Positions 22,364 through 35,855 of a stretch of DNA of 43,803 nucleotides are shown one piece after another; within the stretch, counting starts at the first letter, position 1; each line of letters starts with the position of its first letter. Below the pieces are notes generated by a model. The model was given only the letters and a program-made list of their open reading frames with translations, had not been told where the DNA came from and did no database searches. Made by a program: the position numbers and the translations under genes. The DNA lies in assembly GCF_000003605.2 (NCBI RefSeq), contig NW_003153570.1:1-43803 (forward strand), read 5' to 3'. This stretch comes from Saccoglossus kowalevskii (lineage: Eukaryota > Hemichordata > Enteropneusta > Harrimaniidae).

Positions 22364-24048
22364 GACTTAGGGAGACAAATCTTTATGTACCCCTCAGCTA
22401 CAGTTATGAATTTGAGAGATAAAACAATTATTAAGTGTAAACTTTAAAATATTTAAAGATTTGTCTTCCTGAATTGACAATTGGCCATGACTTAGGGAGA
22501 CAAATTTTTATGTACCCCTCAGCTACAGTTAATATTTTGAGAAATAAAACAATTATTAAGTGTAAACTTTGAAGTATATGAAGATTTGTCTCCCTGATGT
22601 GACAATTGGTCATGACTTAGGGGGACAAATCTTTATGTACCCCTCAGCTACAGTTATGAATTTGAGAAATAAAACAATTAATAAGTGCAAACTTTGAAGT
22701 ATATAAAGATTTGTCTCCCTGATGTGATAATTGGTCATGACTTAGGGAGACAAATCTTTATGTACCCCTCAGCTGCTGTTAATAATTTGAGAAATAAAAC
22801 AATTATTAAGTGTAAACTTTGAAGTATATAAAGATTTGTCTCCCTGATGTGATAATTGGTCATGACTTAGGGGGACAAATCTTTATGTACCCCTCAGCTA
22901 CAGTTATGAATTTGAGAGATAAAACAATTATTAAGTGTAAACTTTGGAGTATATAAAGATTTGTTTCCCCGATGTGACAATTGGCCATGACTTAGGGAGA
23001 CAAATCTTTATGTACCCCTCAGCTACAGTTAAGAATTTGAGAAATAAAACAATTATTAAGTGTAAACTTTGCAGTATATAAAGATTTGTTTTCCCGATGT
23101 GACAATTGGCCATGACTTAGGGAGACAAATCTTTATGTACCCCTCAGCTGCTGTTAATATTTTGAGAAATAAAACAATTATTAAGTGTAAACATTGGAGT
23201 ATATAATAGATTTGTCTTCCTGAAGTGACAATTGGCCATGACTTAGGGAGACAAATCTTTATGTACCCCTCAGCTGCTGTTAATAATTTGAGAAATAAAA
23301 CAATTATTAAGTGTAAACTTTGAAGTATATGAAGATTTGTCTCCCTGATGTGACAATTTGCCATGACTTAGGGAGACAAATCTTTATGTACCCCTCAGCT
23401 GCTGTTAATAATTTGAGAAATAAAACAATTATTATGTGTAAACTTTAAAATATTTAAAGATTAGTCTCCCTGATGTGACAATTGGCCATGACTTAGGGGG
23501 ACAAATCTTTATGCACCCCTCAGCTGCTGTTAATAATTTCAGAAATAAAATAAATTATTAAGTGTAAACCTTGAAGTATATAAAGATTTGTCTCCCTGAT
23601 GTGATAATTGGTCATGCCTTAGGGAGACAAATCTTTATGTACCCCTCAGCTACAGTTAATATTTTGAGAAATAAAACAATTATTAAGTGTAAACTTTGGA
23701 GTATATAAAGATTTGTCTTCCTGAAGTGACAATTGGTCATGACTTAGGGGGACAAATCTTTATGTACCCCTCAGCTGCTGTTAATAATTTGAGAAATAAA
23801 ACAATTATTATGTGTAAACTTTAAAATATTTAAAGATTAGTCTCCCTGATGTGACAATTGGCCATGACTTAGGGAGACAAATCTTTATGTACCCCTCAGC
23901 TACAGTTAATAATTTGAGAGATAAAACAATTATTATGTGTAAACTTTAAAATATTTAAAGATTAGTCTCCCTGATGTGACAATTGGCCATGACTTAGGGG
24001 GACAAATCTTTATGCACCCCTCAGCTGCTGTTAATAATTTGAGAAATA

Positions 24049-25116
24049 AAATAAATTATTAAGTGTAAACCTTGAAGTATATAAAGATTTGTCTCCCTGA
24101 TGTGATAATTGGTCATGCCTTAGGGAGACAAATCTTTATGTACCCCTCAGCTACAGTTAATATTTTGAGAAATAAAACAATTATTAAGTGTAAACTTTGG
24201 AGTATATAAAGATTTGTCTTCCTGAAGTGACAATTGGTCATGACTTAGGGGGACAAATCTTTATGTACCCCTCAGCTGCTGTTAATAATTTGAGAAATAA
24301 AACAATTATTATGTGTAAACTTTAAAATATTTAAAGATTAGTCTCCCTGATGTGACAATTGGCCATGACTTAGGGAGACAAATCTTTATGTACCCCTCAG
24401 CTACAGTTAATAATTTGAGAGATAAAACAATTATTAAGTGTAAACTTTGAAGTATATGAAGATTTGTCTCCCTGATGTGACAATTGGCCATGACTTAGGG
24501 GGACAAATCTTTATGTACCCCTCAGCTACAGTTATGAATTTGAGAAATAAAACAATTAATAAGTGCAAACTTTGAAGTATATAAAGATTTGTCTCCCTGA
24601 TGTGATAATTGGTCATGACTTAGGGAGACAAATCTTTATGTACCCCTCAGCTGCTGTTAATAATTTGAGAAATAAAACAATTATTAAGTGTAAACTTTGA
24701 AGTATATAAAGATTTGTCTCCCTGATGTGATAATTGGTCATGACTTAGGGGGACAAATCTTTATGTACCCCTCAGCTACAGTTATGAATTTTAGAGATAA
24801 AACAATTATTAAGTGTAAACTTTGGAGTATATAAAGATTTGTCTTCCTGATGTGACAATTGGCCATGACTTAGGGAGACAAATCTTTATGTACCCCTCAG
24901 CTACAGTTATGAATTTGAGAGATAAAACAATTATTAAGTGTAAACTTTAAAATATTTAAAGATTTGTCTTCCTGAATTGACAATTGGCCATGACTTAGGG
25001 AGACAAATCTTTATGTACCCCTCAGCTACAGTTAATATTTTGAGAAATAAAACAATTATTAAGTGTAAACTTTGGAGTATATAAAGATTTGTCTTCCTGA
25101 TGTGACAATTGGCCAT
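24049..25116 (+). repeat. Duplicated block with 126-bp variant monomer, copy 2 (one extra monomer)
   Basis: Counterpart of 21421-22363 carrying one additional monomer at about 24640-24765, before the shared AGCTACAGTTATGAATTTTA landmark (24774 here, 22021 there). The arrangement near 35942-36300 also contains the extra monomer. Confidence 0.8.
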
Positions 25117-26391
25117 GACTTAGGGAGACAAATCTTTATGTACCCCTCAGCTACAGTTATGAATTTGAGAGATAAAACAATTATTAAGTGTAAACTTTAA
25201 AATATTTAAAGATTTGTCTTCCTGAATTGACAATTGGCCATGACTTAGGGAGACAAATCTTTATGTACCCCTCAGCTACAGTTAATATTTTGAGAAATAA
25301 AACAATTATTATGTGTAAACTTTAAAATATTTAAAGATTTGTCTTCCTGATGTGACAATTGGCCATGACTTAGGGAGACAAATCTTAATGTACCCCTCAG
25401 CTGCAGTTAACAATTTGAGAAATAAAACAATTAATAAGCGTAAACTTTGGAGTATATAAAGATTTGTCTTCCTGATGTGACAATTGGCCATGACTTAGGG
25501 AGACAAATCTTTATGTACCCCTCAGCTACAGTTAATATTTTGAGAGATAAAACAATTATTAAGTGTAAACTTTGGAGTATATAAAGATTTGTCTTCCTGA
25601 TGTGACAATTGGCCATGACTTAGGGAGACAAATCTTTATGTACCCCTCAGCTACAGTTATGAATTTGAGAGATAAAACAATTATTAAGTGTAAACTTTGG
25701 AGTATATAAAGATTTGTTTCCCCGATGTGACAATTGGCCATGACTTAGGGAGACAAATCTTTATGTACCCCTCAGCTACAGTTAATATTTTGAGAAATAA
25801 AACAATTATTAAGTGTAAACATTGGAGTATATAAAGATTTGTCTTCCTGAAGTGACAATTGGCCATGACTTAGGGAGACAAATCTTTATGTACCCCTCAG
25901 CTGCTGTTAATAATTTGAGAAATAAAACAATTATTAAGTGTAAACTTTGAAGTATATGAAGATTTGTCTTCCTGATGTGACAATTGGCCATGACTTAGGG
26001 AGACAAATCTTTATGTACCCCTCAGCTACAGTTATGAATTTGAGAGATAAAACAATTATTAAGTGTAAACTTTGGAGTATATAAAGATTTGTTTCCCCGA
26101 TGTGACAATTGGCCATGACTTAGGGAGACAAATCTTTATGTACCCCTCAGCTACAGTTAATATTTTGAGAAATAAAACAATTATTAAGTGTAAACTTTGA
26201 AGTATATGAAGATTTGTCTCCCTGATGTGACAATTTGCCATGACTTAGGGAGACAAATCTTTATGTACCCCTCAGCTGCTGTTAATAATTTGAGAAATAA
26301 AACAATTATTAAGTGTAAACTTTGAAGTATATAAAGATTTGTCTTCCTGATGTGACAATTGGCCATGACTTAGGGAGACAAATCTTTATGT

Positions 26392-26960
26392 ACCCCTCAG
26401 CTGCTGTTAATAATTTGAGAAATAAAACAATTATTAAGTGTAAACTTTGAAGTATATAAAGATTTGTCTCCCTGATGTGATAATTGGTCATGACTTAGGG
26501 AGACAAATCTTTATGTACCCCTCAGCTGCTGTTAATAATTTGAGAAATAAAACAATTATTATGTGTAAACTTTAAAATATTTAAAGATTTGTCTCCCTGA
26601 TGTGACAATTGGTCATGACTTAGGGGACAAATCTTTATGCACCCCTCAGCTGCTGTTAATAATTTGAGAAATAAAACAATTATTAAGTGTAAACTTTGAA
26701 GTATATAAAGATTTGTCTCCCTGATGTGATAATTGGTCATGACTTAGGGAGACAAATCTTTATGTACCCCTCAGCTGCTGTTAATAATTTGAGAAATAAA
26801 ACAATTATTATGTGTAAACTTTAAAATATTTAAAGATTTGTCTCCCTGATGTGACAATTGGTCATGACTTAGGGGGACAAATCTTTATGCACCCCTCAGC
26901 TGCTGTTAATAATTTGAGAAATAAAACAATTATTAAGTGTAAACTTTGAAGTATATAAAG
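26392..26960 (+). repeat. Duplicated block sharing a 1-bp deletion, copy 1
   Basis: Contains the deletion ACTTAGGGGACAAATC (about 26620; other monomers have five Gs or GGGAG) also found at about 34880, within closely similar neighbours at an offset near 8259 bp. Confidence 0.75.
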
Positions 26961-27110
26961 ATTAGTCTCCCCTGATGTGATAATTGGTCATGACTTTAAG
27001 GGGACAAATCTTTTATGTACCCCTCAGCTGCTGTTTAATAATTTGAGAAATAAACATTATTATGTGTAAACTTTTAAAATATTTAAAGATTTGTCTTCCC
27101 TGATGTGGCA
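26960..27110 (+). other. Indel-dense stretch of satellite, probable consensus error
   Basis: Homopolymer-type changes cluster here: TCTCCCCTGATG, GACTTTAAGGGGAC, CTTTTATG, TGTTTAATAA, AAATAAACATTATT, CTTTTAAAAT and TCTTCCCTG, all in little more than one monomer. Confidence 0.65.
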
Positions 27111-27930
27111 ATTGGTCATGACTTAGGGGGACAAATCTTTATGCACCCCTCAGCTGCTGTTAATAATTTGAGAAATAAAACAATTATTAAGTGTAAACTT
27201 TGAAGTATATAAAGATTAGTCTCCCTGATGTGATAATTGGTCATGACTTAGGGAGACAAATCTTTATGTACCCCTCAGCTGCTGTTAATAATTTGAGAAA
27301 TAAAACAATTATTATGTGTAAACTTTAAAATATTTAAAGATTTGTCTCCCTGATGTGACAATTGGTCATGACTTAGGGGGACAAATCTTTATGCACCCCT
27401 CAGCTGCTGTTAATAATTTGAGAAATAAAACAATTATTAAGTGTAAACTTTGAAGTATATAAAGATTTGTCTTCCTGATGTGACAATTGGCCATGACTTA
27501 GGGAGACAAATCTTCATGTGCCCCTCAGCTGCTGTTAATAATTTGAGAAATAAAACAATTATTATGTGTAAACTTTAAAATATTTAAAGATTAGTCTCCC
27601 TGATGTGACAATTGGCCATGACTTAGGGGGACAAATCTTTATGCACCCCTCAGCTGCTGTTAATAATTTGAGAAATAAAACAATTATTAAGTGTAAACTT
27701 TGAAATATATAAAGATTTGTCTCCCTGATGTGATAATTGGTCATGACTTAGGGAGACAAATCTTTATGTACCCCTCAGCTGCTGTTAATAATTTGAGAAA
27801 TAAAACAATTATTATGTGTAAACTTTAAAATATTTAAAGATTTGTCTCCCTGATGTGACAATTGGTCATGACTTAGGGGGACAAATCTTTATGCACCCCT
27901 CAGCTGCTGTTAATAATTTGAGAAATAAAA
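27070..27930 (+). repeat. Third, partial copy of the duplicated block
   Basis: Repeats the marker order of copy A over about 860 bp: GTGGCAATTGG (about 27107), ATTAGTCTCC with GATAATTGG, ATCTTCATGTGCCCC (27510), then GAAATATATAAAG (about 27703). The last marker is shared with copy A and not with copy B, so this copy is closer to A at that site. Its left end lies in a stretch with many homopolymer indels (26960-27110). Confidence 0.75.
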
Positions 27931-30900
27931 CAATTATTAAGTGTAAACTTTAAAATATTTAAAGATTTGTCTCCCTGATGTGACAATTGGTCATGACTTA
28001 GGGGGACAAATCTTTATGCACCCCTCAGCTGCTGTTAATAATTTGAGAAATAAAACAATTATTATGTGTAAACTTTAAAATATTTAAAGATTTGTCTCCC
28101 TGATGTGACAATTGGTCATGACTTAGGGGGACAAATCTTTATGCACCCCTCAGCTGCTGTTAATAATTTGAGAAATAAAACAATTATTAAGTGTAAACTT
28201 TGAAGTATATAAAGATTTGTCTTCCTGATGTGACAATTGGCCATGACTTAGGGAGACAAATCTTTATGTACCCCTCAGCTACAGTTAATATTTTGAGAAA
28301 TAAAACAATTATTATGTGTAAACTTTAAAATATTTAAAGATTTGTCTTCCTGATGTGACAATTGGCCATGACTTAGGGAGACAAATCTTAATGTACCCCT
28401 CAGCTGCAGTTAACAATTTGAGAAATAAAACAATTAATAAGTGTAAACTTTGGAGTATATGAAGATTTGTCTCCCTGATGTGACAATTTGCCATGACTTA
28501 GGGAGACAAATCTTTATGTACCCCTCAGCTGCTGTTAATAATTTGAGAAATAAAACAATTATTATGTGTAAACTTTAAAATATTTAAAGATTAGTCTCCC
28601 TGATGTGACAATTGGCCATGACTTAGGGGGACAAATCTTTATGCACCCCTCAGCTGCTGTTAATAATTTGAGAAATAAAATAAATTATTAAGTGTAAACC
28701 TTGAAGTATATAAAGATTTGTCTCCCTGATGTGATAATTGGTCATGCCTTAGGGAGACAAATCTTTATGTACCCCTCAGCTACAGTTAATATTTTGAGAA
28801 ATAAAACAATTATTAAGTGTAAACTTTGGAGTATATAAAGATTTGTCTTCCTGATGTGACAATTGGCCATGACTTAGGGAGACAAATCTTTATGTACCCC
28901 TCAGCTACAGTTATGAATTTGAGAGATAAAACAATTATTAAGTGTAAAACTTTAAAAATATATAAAGATTTGTCTTCCTGAATTGACAATTGGCCATGAC
29001 TTAGGGAGACAAATCTTTATGTACCCCTCAGCTACAGTTAATATTTTGAGAAATAAAACAATTATTATGTGTAAACTTTAAAATATTTAAAGATTTGTCT
29101 TCCTGATGTGACAATTGGTCATGACTTAGGGGGACAAATCTTTATGTACCCCTCAGCTGCTGTTAACAATTTGAGAAATAAAACAATTATTAAGTGTAAA
29201 CTTTGAAGTATATGAAGATTTGTCTCCCTGATGTGACAATTTGCCATGACTTAGGGAGACAAATCTTTATGTACCCCTCAGCTGCTGTTAATAATTTGAG
29301 AAATAAAACAATTATTATGTGTAAACTTTAAAATATTTAAAGATTTGTCTTCCTGAAGTGACAATTGGCCATGACTTAGGGGGACAAATCTTTATGCACC
29401 CCTCAGCTGCTGTTAATAATTTGAGAAATAAAATAAATTATTAAGTGTAAACCTTGAAGTATATAAAGATTTGTCTCCCTGATGTGATAATTGGTCATGC
29501 CTTAGGGAGACAAATCTTTATGTACCCCTCAGCTGCTGTTAATAATTTGAGAAATAAAACAATTATTAAGTGTAAACTTTAAAATATTTAAAGATTAGTC
29601 TCCCTGATGTGACAATTGGCCATGACTTAGGGGGACAAATCTTTATGCACCCCTCAGCTGCTGTTAATAATTTGAGAAATAAAATAAATGATTAAGTGTA
29701 AACCTTGAAGTATATAAAGATTTGTCTCCCTGATGTGATAATTGGTCATGACTTAGGGAGACAAATCTTTATGTACCCCTCAGCTACAGTTAATATTTTG
29801 AGAAATAAAACAATTATTAAGTGTAAACTTTGGAGTATATAAAGATTTGTCTTCCTGAAGTGACAATTGGTCATGACTTAGGGGGACAAATCTTTATGTA
29901 CCCCTCAGCTGCTGTTAATAATTTGAGAAATAAAACAATTATTATGTGTAAACTTTAAAATATTTAAAGATTAGTCTCCCTGATGTGACAATTGGCCATG
30001 ACTTAGGGGGACAAATCTTTATGCACCCCTCAGCTGCTGTTAATAATTTGAGAAATAAAACAATTATTAAGTGTAAACTTTGAAGTATATAAAGATTTGT
30101 CTCCCTGATGTGATAATTGGTCATGACTTAGGGAGACAAATCTTTATGTACCCCTCAGCTGCTGTTAATAATTTGAGAAATAAAACAATTATTAAGTGTA
30201 AACTTTGGAGTATATAAAGATTTGTTTCCCCGATGTGACAATTGGCCATGACTTAGGGAGACAAATCTTTATGTACCCCTCAGCTACAGTTAATATTTTG
30301 AGAAATAAAACAATTATTAAGTGTAAACATTGCAGTATATAAAGATTTGTCTTCCTGAAGTGACAATTGGCCATGACTTAGGGAGACAAATCTTTATGTA
30401 CCCCTCAGCTGCTGTTAATAATTTGAGAAATAAAACAATTATTAAGTGTAAACTTTAAAATATTTAAAGATTAGTCTCCCTGATGTGACAATTGGCCATG
30501 ACTTAGGGGGACAAATCTTTATGCACCCCTCAGCTGCTGTTAATAATTTGAGAAATAAAATAAATGATTAAGTGTAAACCTTGAAGTATATAAAGATTTG
30601 TCTCCCTGATGTGATAATTGGTCATGACTTAGGGAGACAAATCTTTATGTACCCCTCAGCTACAGTTAATAATTTGAGAAATAAAACAATTATTATGTGT
30701 AAACTTTAAAATATTTAAAGATTAGTCTCCCTGATGTGACAATTGGCCATGACTTAGGGGGACAAATCTTTATGCACCCCTCAGCTGCTGTTAATAATTT
30801 GAGAAATAAAACAATTATTAAGTGTAAACTTTGAAGTATATGAAGATTTGTCTCCCTGATGTGACAATTTGCCATGACTTAGGGAGACAAATCTTTATGT

Positions 30901-32234
30901 ACCCCTCAGCTGCTGTTAATAATTTGAGAAATAAAACAATTATTATGTGTAAACTTTAAAATATTTAAAGATTAGTCTCCCTGATGTGACAATTGGCCAT
31001 GACTTAGGGGGACAAATCTTTATGCACCCCTCAGCTGCTGTTAATAATTTGAGAAATAAAATAAATTATTAAGTGTAAACCTTGAAGTATATAAAGATTT
31101 GTCTCCCTGATGTGATAATTGGTCATGCCTTAGGGAGACAAATCTTTATGTACCCCTCAGCTACAGTTAATATTTTGAGAAATAAAACAATTATTAAGTG
31201 TAAACTTTGGAGTATATAAAGATTTGTTTCCCCGATGTGACAATTGGCCATGACTTAGGGAGACAAATCTTTATGTACCCCTCAGCTACAGTTAATATTT
31301 TGAGAAATAAAACAATTATTAAGTGTAAACATTGGAGTATATAAAGATTTGTCTTCCTGAAGTGACAATTGGCCATGACTTAGGGAGACAAATCTTTATG
31401 TACCCCTCAGCTGCTGTTAATAATTTGAGAAATAAAACAATTATTAAGTGTAAACTTTGAAGTATATAAAGATTTGTCTCCCTGATGTGATAATTGGTCA
31501 TGACTTAGGGAGACAAATCTTTATGTACCCCTCAGCTGCTGTTAATAATTTGAGAAATAAAACAATTATTAAGTGTAAACTTTGAAGTATATAAAGATTT
31601 GTCTCCCCAATGTGACAATTGGCCATGTCTTAGGGAGACAAATCTTTATGTACCGCTCAGCTGCTGTTAATAATTTGAGAAATAAAACAATTATTATGTG
31701 TAAACTTTAAAATATTTAAAGATTAGTCTCCCTGATGTGACAATTGGCCATGACTTAGGGGGACAAATCTTTATGCACCCCTCAGCTGCTGTTAATAATT
31801 TGAGAAATAAAACAATTAATAAGTGCAAACTTTGAAGTATATAAAGATTTGTCTCCCTGATGTGATAATTGGTCATGACTTAGGGGGACAAATCTTTATG
31901 TACCCCTCAGCTACAGTTAATAATTTGAGAGATAAAACAATTATTAAGTGTAAACTTTGGAGTATATAAAGATTTGTCTCCCCGATGTGACAATTGGCCA
32001 TGTCTTAGGAGACAAATCTTTATGTACCGCTCAGCTGCTGTTAATAATTTGAGAAATAAAACAATTATTATGTGTAAACTTTAAAATATTTAAAGATTAG
32101 TCTCCCTGATGTGACATTGGTCATGACTTAGGGGGACAAATCTTTATGCACCCCTCAGCTGCTGTTAATAATTTGAGAAATAAAACAATTATTAAGTGTA
32201 AACTTTGAAGTATATAAAGATTTGTCTCCCCAAT

Positions 32235-32855
32235 GTGATAATTGGTCATGACTTAGGGGGACAAATCTTTATGTACCCCTCAGCTGCTGTTAATAATTTG
32301 AGAAATAAAACAATTATTATGTGTAAACTTTAAAATATTTAAAGATTTGTCTCCCTGATGTGACAATTGGTCATGACTTAGGGGGACAAATCTTTATGCA
32401 CCCCTCAGCTGCTGTTAATAATTTGAGAAATAAAACAATTATTAAGTGTAAACTTTGAAGTATATAAAGACTTGTCTTCCTGATGTGACAATTGGCCATG
32501 ACTTAGGGAGACAAATCTTTATGTGCCCCTCAGCTGCTGTTAATAATTTGAGAAATAAAACAATTATTATGTGTAAACTTTAAAATATTTAAAGATTAGT
32601 CTTCCTGATGTGACAATTGGCCATGACTTAGGGAGACAAATCTTTATGTACCCCTCAGCTGCAGTTAACAATTTGAGAAATAAAACAATTACTAAGTGTA
32701 AACTTTGGAGTATATAAAGATTTGTCTTCCTGATGTGACAATTGGCCATGACTTAGGGAGACAAATCTTTATGTACCCCTCAGCTACAGTTATGAATTTG
32801 AGAGATAAAACAATTATTAAGTGTAAACTTTAAAATATTTAAAGATTTGTCTTCC
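32235..32855 (+). repeat. Duplicated block at 3000-bp offset, copy 1
   Basis: Appears base-for-base identical to 35235-35855, exactly 24 monomers downstream. Shared rare markers are AAAGACTTGTC (about 32467 and 35467), TTTATGTGCCCC, and ACAATTACTAAG (about 32686 and 35686). Identity is lost on the left at the CCAATGTGAT versus CTGATGTGAT difference and on the right at CTGATGTGAC versus CTGAATTGAC. Confidence 0.85.
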
Positions 32856-34650
32856 TGATGTGACAATTGGCCATGACTTAGGGAGACAAATCTTTATGTA
32901 CCCCTCAGCTACAGTTATGAATTTTAGAGATAAAACAATTATTAAGTGTAAACTTTGGAGTATATAAAGATTTGTTTCCCCGATGTGACAATTGGCCATG
33001 ACTTAGGGAGACAAATCTTTATGTACCCCTCAGCTACAGTTGATATTTTGAGAAATAAAACAATTATTATGTGTAAACTTTAAAATATTTAAAGATTTGT
33101 CTTCCTGATGTGACAATTGGCCATGACTTAGGGAGACAAATCTTAATGTACCCCTCAGCTGCAGTTAACAATTTGAGAAATAAAACAATTAATAAGTGTA
33201 AACTTTGGAGTATATAAAGATTTGTCTTCCTGATGTGACAATTGGCCATGACTTAGGGAGACAAATCTTTATGTACCCCTCAGCTACAGTTATGAATTTG
33301 AGAGATAAAACAATTATTAAGTGTAAACTTTGGAGTATATAAAGATTTGTTTCCCCGATGTGACAATTGGCCATGACTTAGGGAGACAAATCTTTATGTA
33401 CCCCTCAGCTACAGTTAATATTTTGAGAAATAAAACAATTATTAAGTGTAAACATTGAAGTATATAAAGATTTGTCTTCCTGAAGTGACAATTGGCCATG
33501 ACTTAGGGAGACAAATCTTTATGCACCCCTCAGCTGCTGTTAATAATTTGAGAAATAAAACAATTATTAAGTGTAAACTTTGAAATATATAAAGATTTGT
33601 CTCCCTGATGTGATAATTGGTCATGACTTAGGGAGACAAATCTTTATGTACCCCTCAGCTGCTGTTAATAATTTGAGAAATAAAACAATTATTATGTGTA
33701 AACGTTTAAAATATTTAAAGATTTGTCTCCCTGATGTGACAATTGGTCATGACTTAGGGGGACAAATCTTTATGCACCCCTCAGCTGCTGTTAATAATTT
33801 GAGAAATAAAACAATTATTAAGTGTAAACTTCGAAGTATATAAAGATTAGTCTCCCTGATGTGATAATTGGTCATGACTTAGGGAGACAAATCTTTATGT
33901 ACCCCTCAGCTGCTGTTAATAATTTGAGAAATAAAACAATTATTATGTGTAAACTTTAAAATATTTAAAGATTTGTCTCCCTGATGTGACAATTGGCCAT
34001 GACTTAGGGAGACAAATCTTTATGTACCCCTCAGCTGCTGTTAATAATTTGAGAAATAAAACAATTATTATGTGTAAACTTTAAAATATTTAAAGATTAG
34101 TCTCCCTGATGTGACAATTGGCCATGACTTAGGGAGACAAATCTTTATGTACCCCTCGGCTACAGTTAATAATTTGAGAGATAAAACAATTATTAAGTGT
34201 AAACTTTGAAGTATATGAAGATTTGTCTCCCTGATGTGACAATTGGCCATGACTTAGGGGGACAAATCTTTATGTACCCCTCAGCTACAGTTATGAATTT
34301 GAGAAATAAAACAATTAATAAGTGCAAACTTTGAAGTATATAAAGATTTGTCTCCCTGATGTGATAATTGGTCATGACTTAGGGAGACAAATCTTTATGT
34401 ACCCCTCAGCTGCTGTTAATAATTTGAGAAATAAAACAATTATTAAGTGTAAACTTTGAAGTATATAAAGATTTGTCTCCCCAATGTGACAATTGGCCAT
34501 GTCTTAGGGAGACAAATCTTTATGTACCGCTCAGCTGCTGTTAATAATTTGAGAAATAAAACAATTATTATGTGTAAACTTTAAAATATTTAAAGATTAG
34601 TCTCCCTGATGTGACAATTGGCCATGACTTAGGGGGACAAATCTTTATGC

Positions 34651-35225
34651 ACCCCTCAGCTGCTGTTAATAATTTGAGAAATAAAACAATTATTAAGTGT
34701 AAACTTTGAAGTATATAAAGATTTGTCTCCCTGATGTGATAATTGGTCATGACTTAGGGAGACAAATCTTTATGTACCCCTCAGCTGCTGTTAATAATTT
34801 GAGAAATAAAACAATTATTATGTGTAAACTTTAAAATATTTAAAGATTTGTCTCCCTGATGTGACAATTGGTCATGACTTAGGGGACAAATCTTTATGCA
34901 CCCCTCAGCTGCTGTTAATAATTTGAGAAATAAAACAATTATTAAGTGTAAACTTTGAAGTATATAAAGATTTGTCTCCCTGATGTGATAATTGGTCATG
35001 ACTTAGGGAGACAAATCTTTATGTACCCCTCAGCTGCTGTTAATAATTTGAGAAATAAAACAATTATTATGTGTAAACTTTAAAATATTTAAAGATTTGT
35101 CTCCCTGATGTGACAATTGGTCATGACTTAGGGGGACAAATCTTTATGCACCCCTCAGCTGCTGTTAATAATTTGAGAAATAAAACAATTATTAAGTGTA
35201 AACTTTGAAGTATATAAAGATTAGT
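34651..35225 (+). repeat. Duplicated block sharing a 1-bp deletion, copy 2
   Basis: Counterpart of 26392-26960. The shared ACTTAGGGGACAAATC deletion produces the same spurious 72-codon minus-strand frame in both places (26522-26740 and 34781-34999). Confidence 0.75.
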
Positions 35226-35234
35226 CTCCCTGAT

Positions 35235-35855
35235 GTGATAATTGGTCATGACTTAGGGGGACAAATCTTTATGTACCCCTCAGCTGCTGTTAATAATTTG
35301 AGAAATAAAACAATTATTATGTGTAAACTTTAAAATATTTAAAGATTTGTCTCCCTGATGTGACAATTGGTCATGACTTAGGGGGACAAATCTTTATGCA
35401 CCCCTCAGCTGCTGTTAATAATTTGAGAAATAAAACAATTATTAAGTGTAAACTTTGAAGTATATAAAGACTTGTCTTCCTGATGTGACAATTGGCCATG
35501 ACTTAGGGAGACAAATCTTTATGTGCCCCTCAGCTGCTGTTAATAATTTGAGAAATAAAACAATTATTATGTGTAAACTTTAAAATATTTAAAGATTAGT
35601 CTTCCTGATGTGACAATTGGCCATGACTTAGGGAGACAAATCTTTATGTACCCCTCAGCTGCAGTTAACAATTTGAGAAATAAAACAATTACTAAGTGTA
35701 AACTTTGGAGTATATAAAGATTTGTCTTCCTGATGTGACAATTGGCCATGACTTAGGGAGACAAATCTTTATGTACCCCTCAGCTACAGTTATGAATTTG
35801 AGAGATAAAACAATTATTAAGTGTAAACTTTAAAATATTTAAAGATTTGTCTTCC
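35235..35855 (+). repeat. Duplicated block at 3000-bp offset, copy 2
   Basis: Counterpart of 32235-32855; the private ACAATTACTAAG and AAAGACTTGTC variants show common descent rather than chance similarity between monomers. Confidence 0.85.

Noticed and set aside
33580-33843. 87-codon plus-strand frame
   Set aside because: Created by a 1-bp gain (AAACGTTTAAAAT near 33703) that keeps one frame open across two monomers; its similarity to minus-strand peptides comes from the palindrome.
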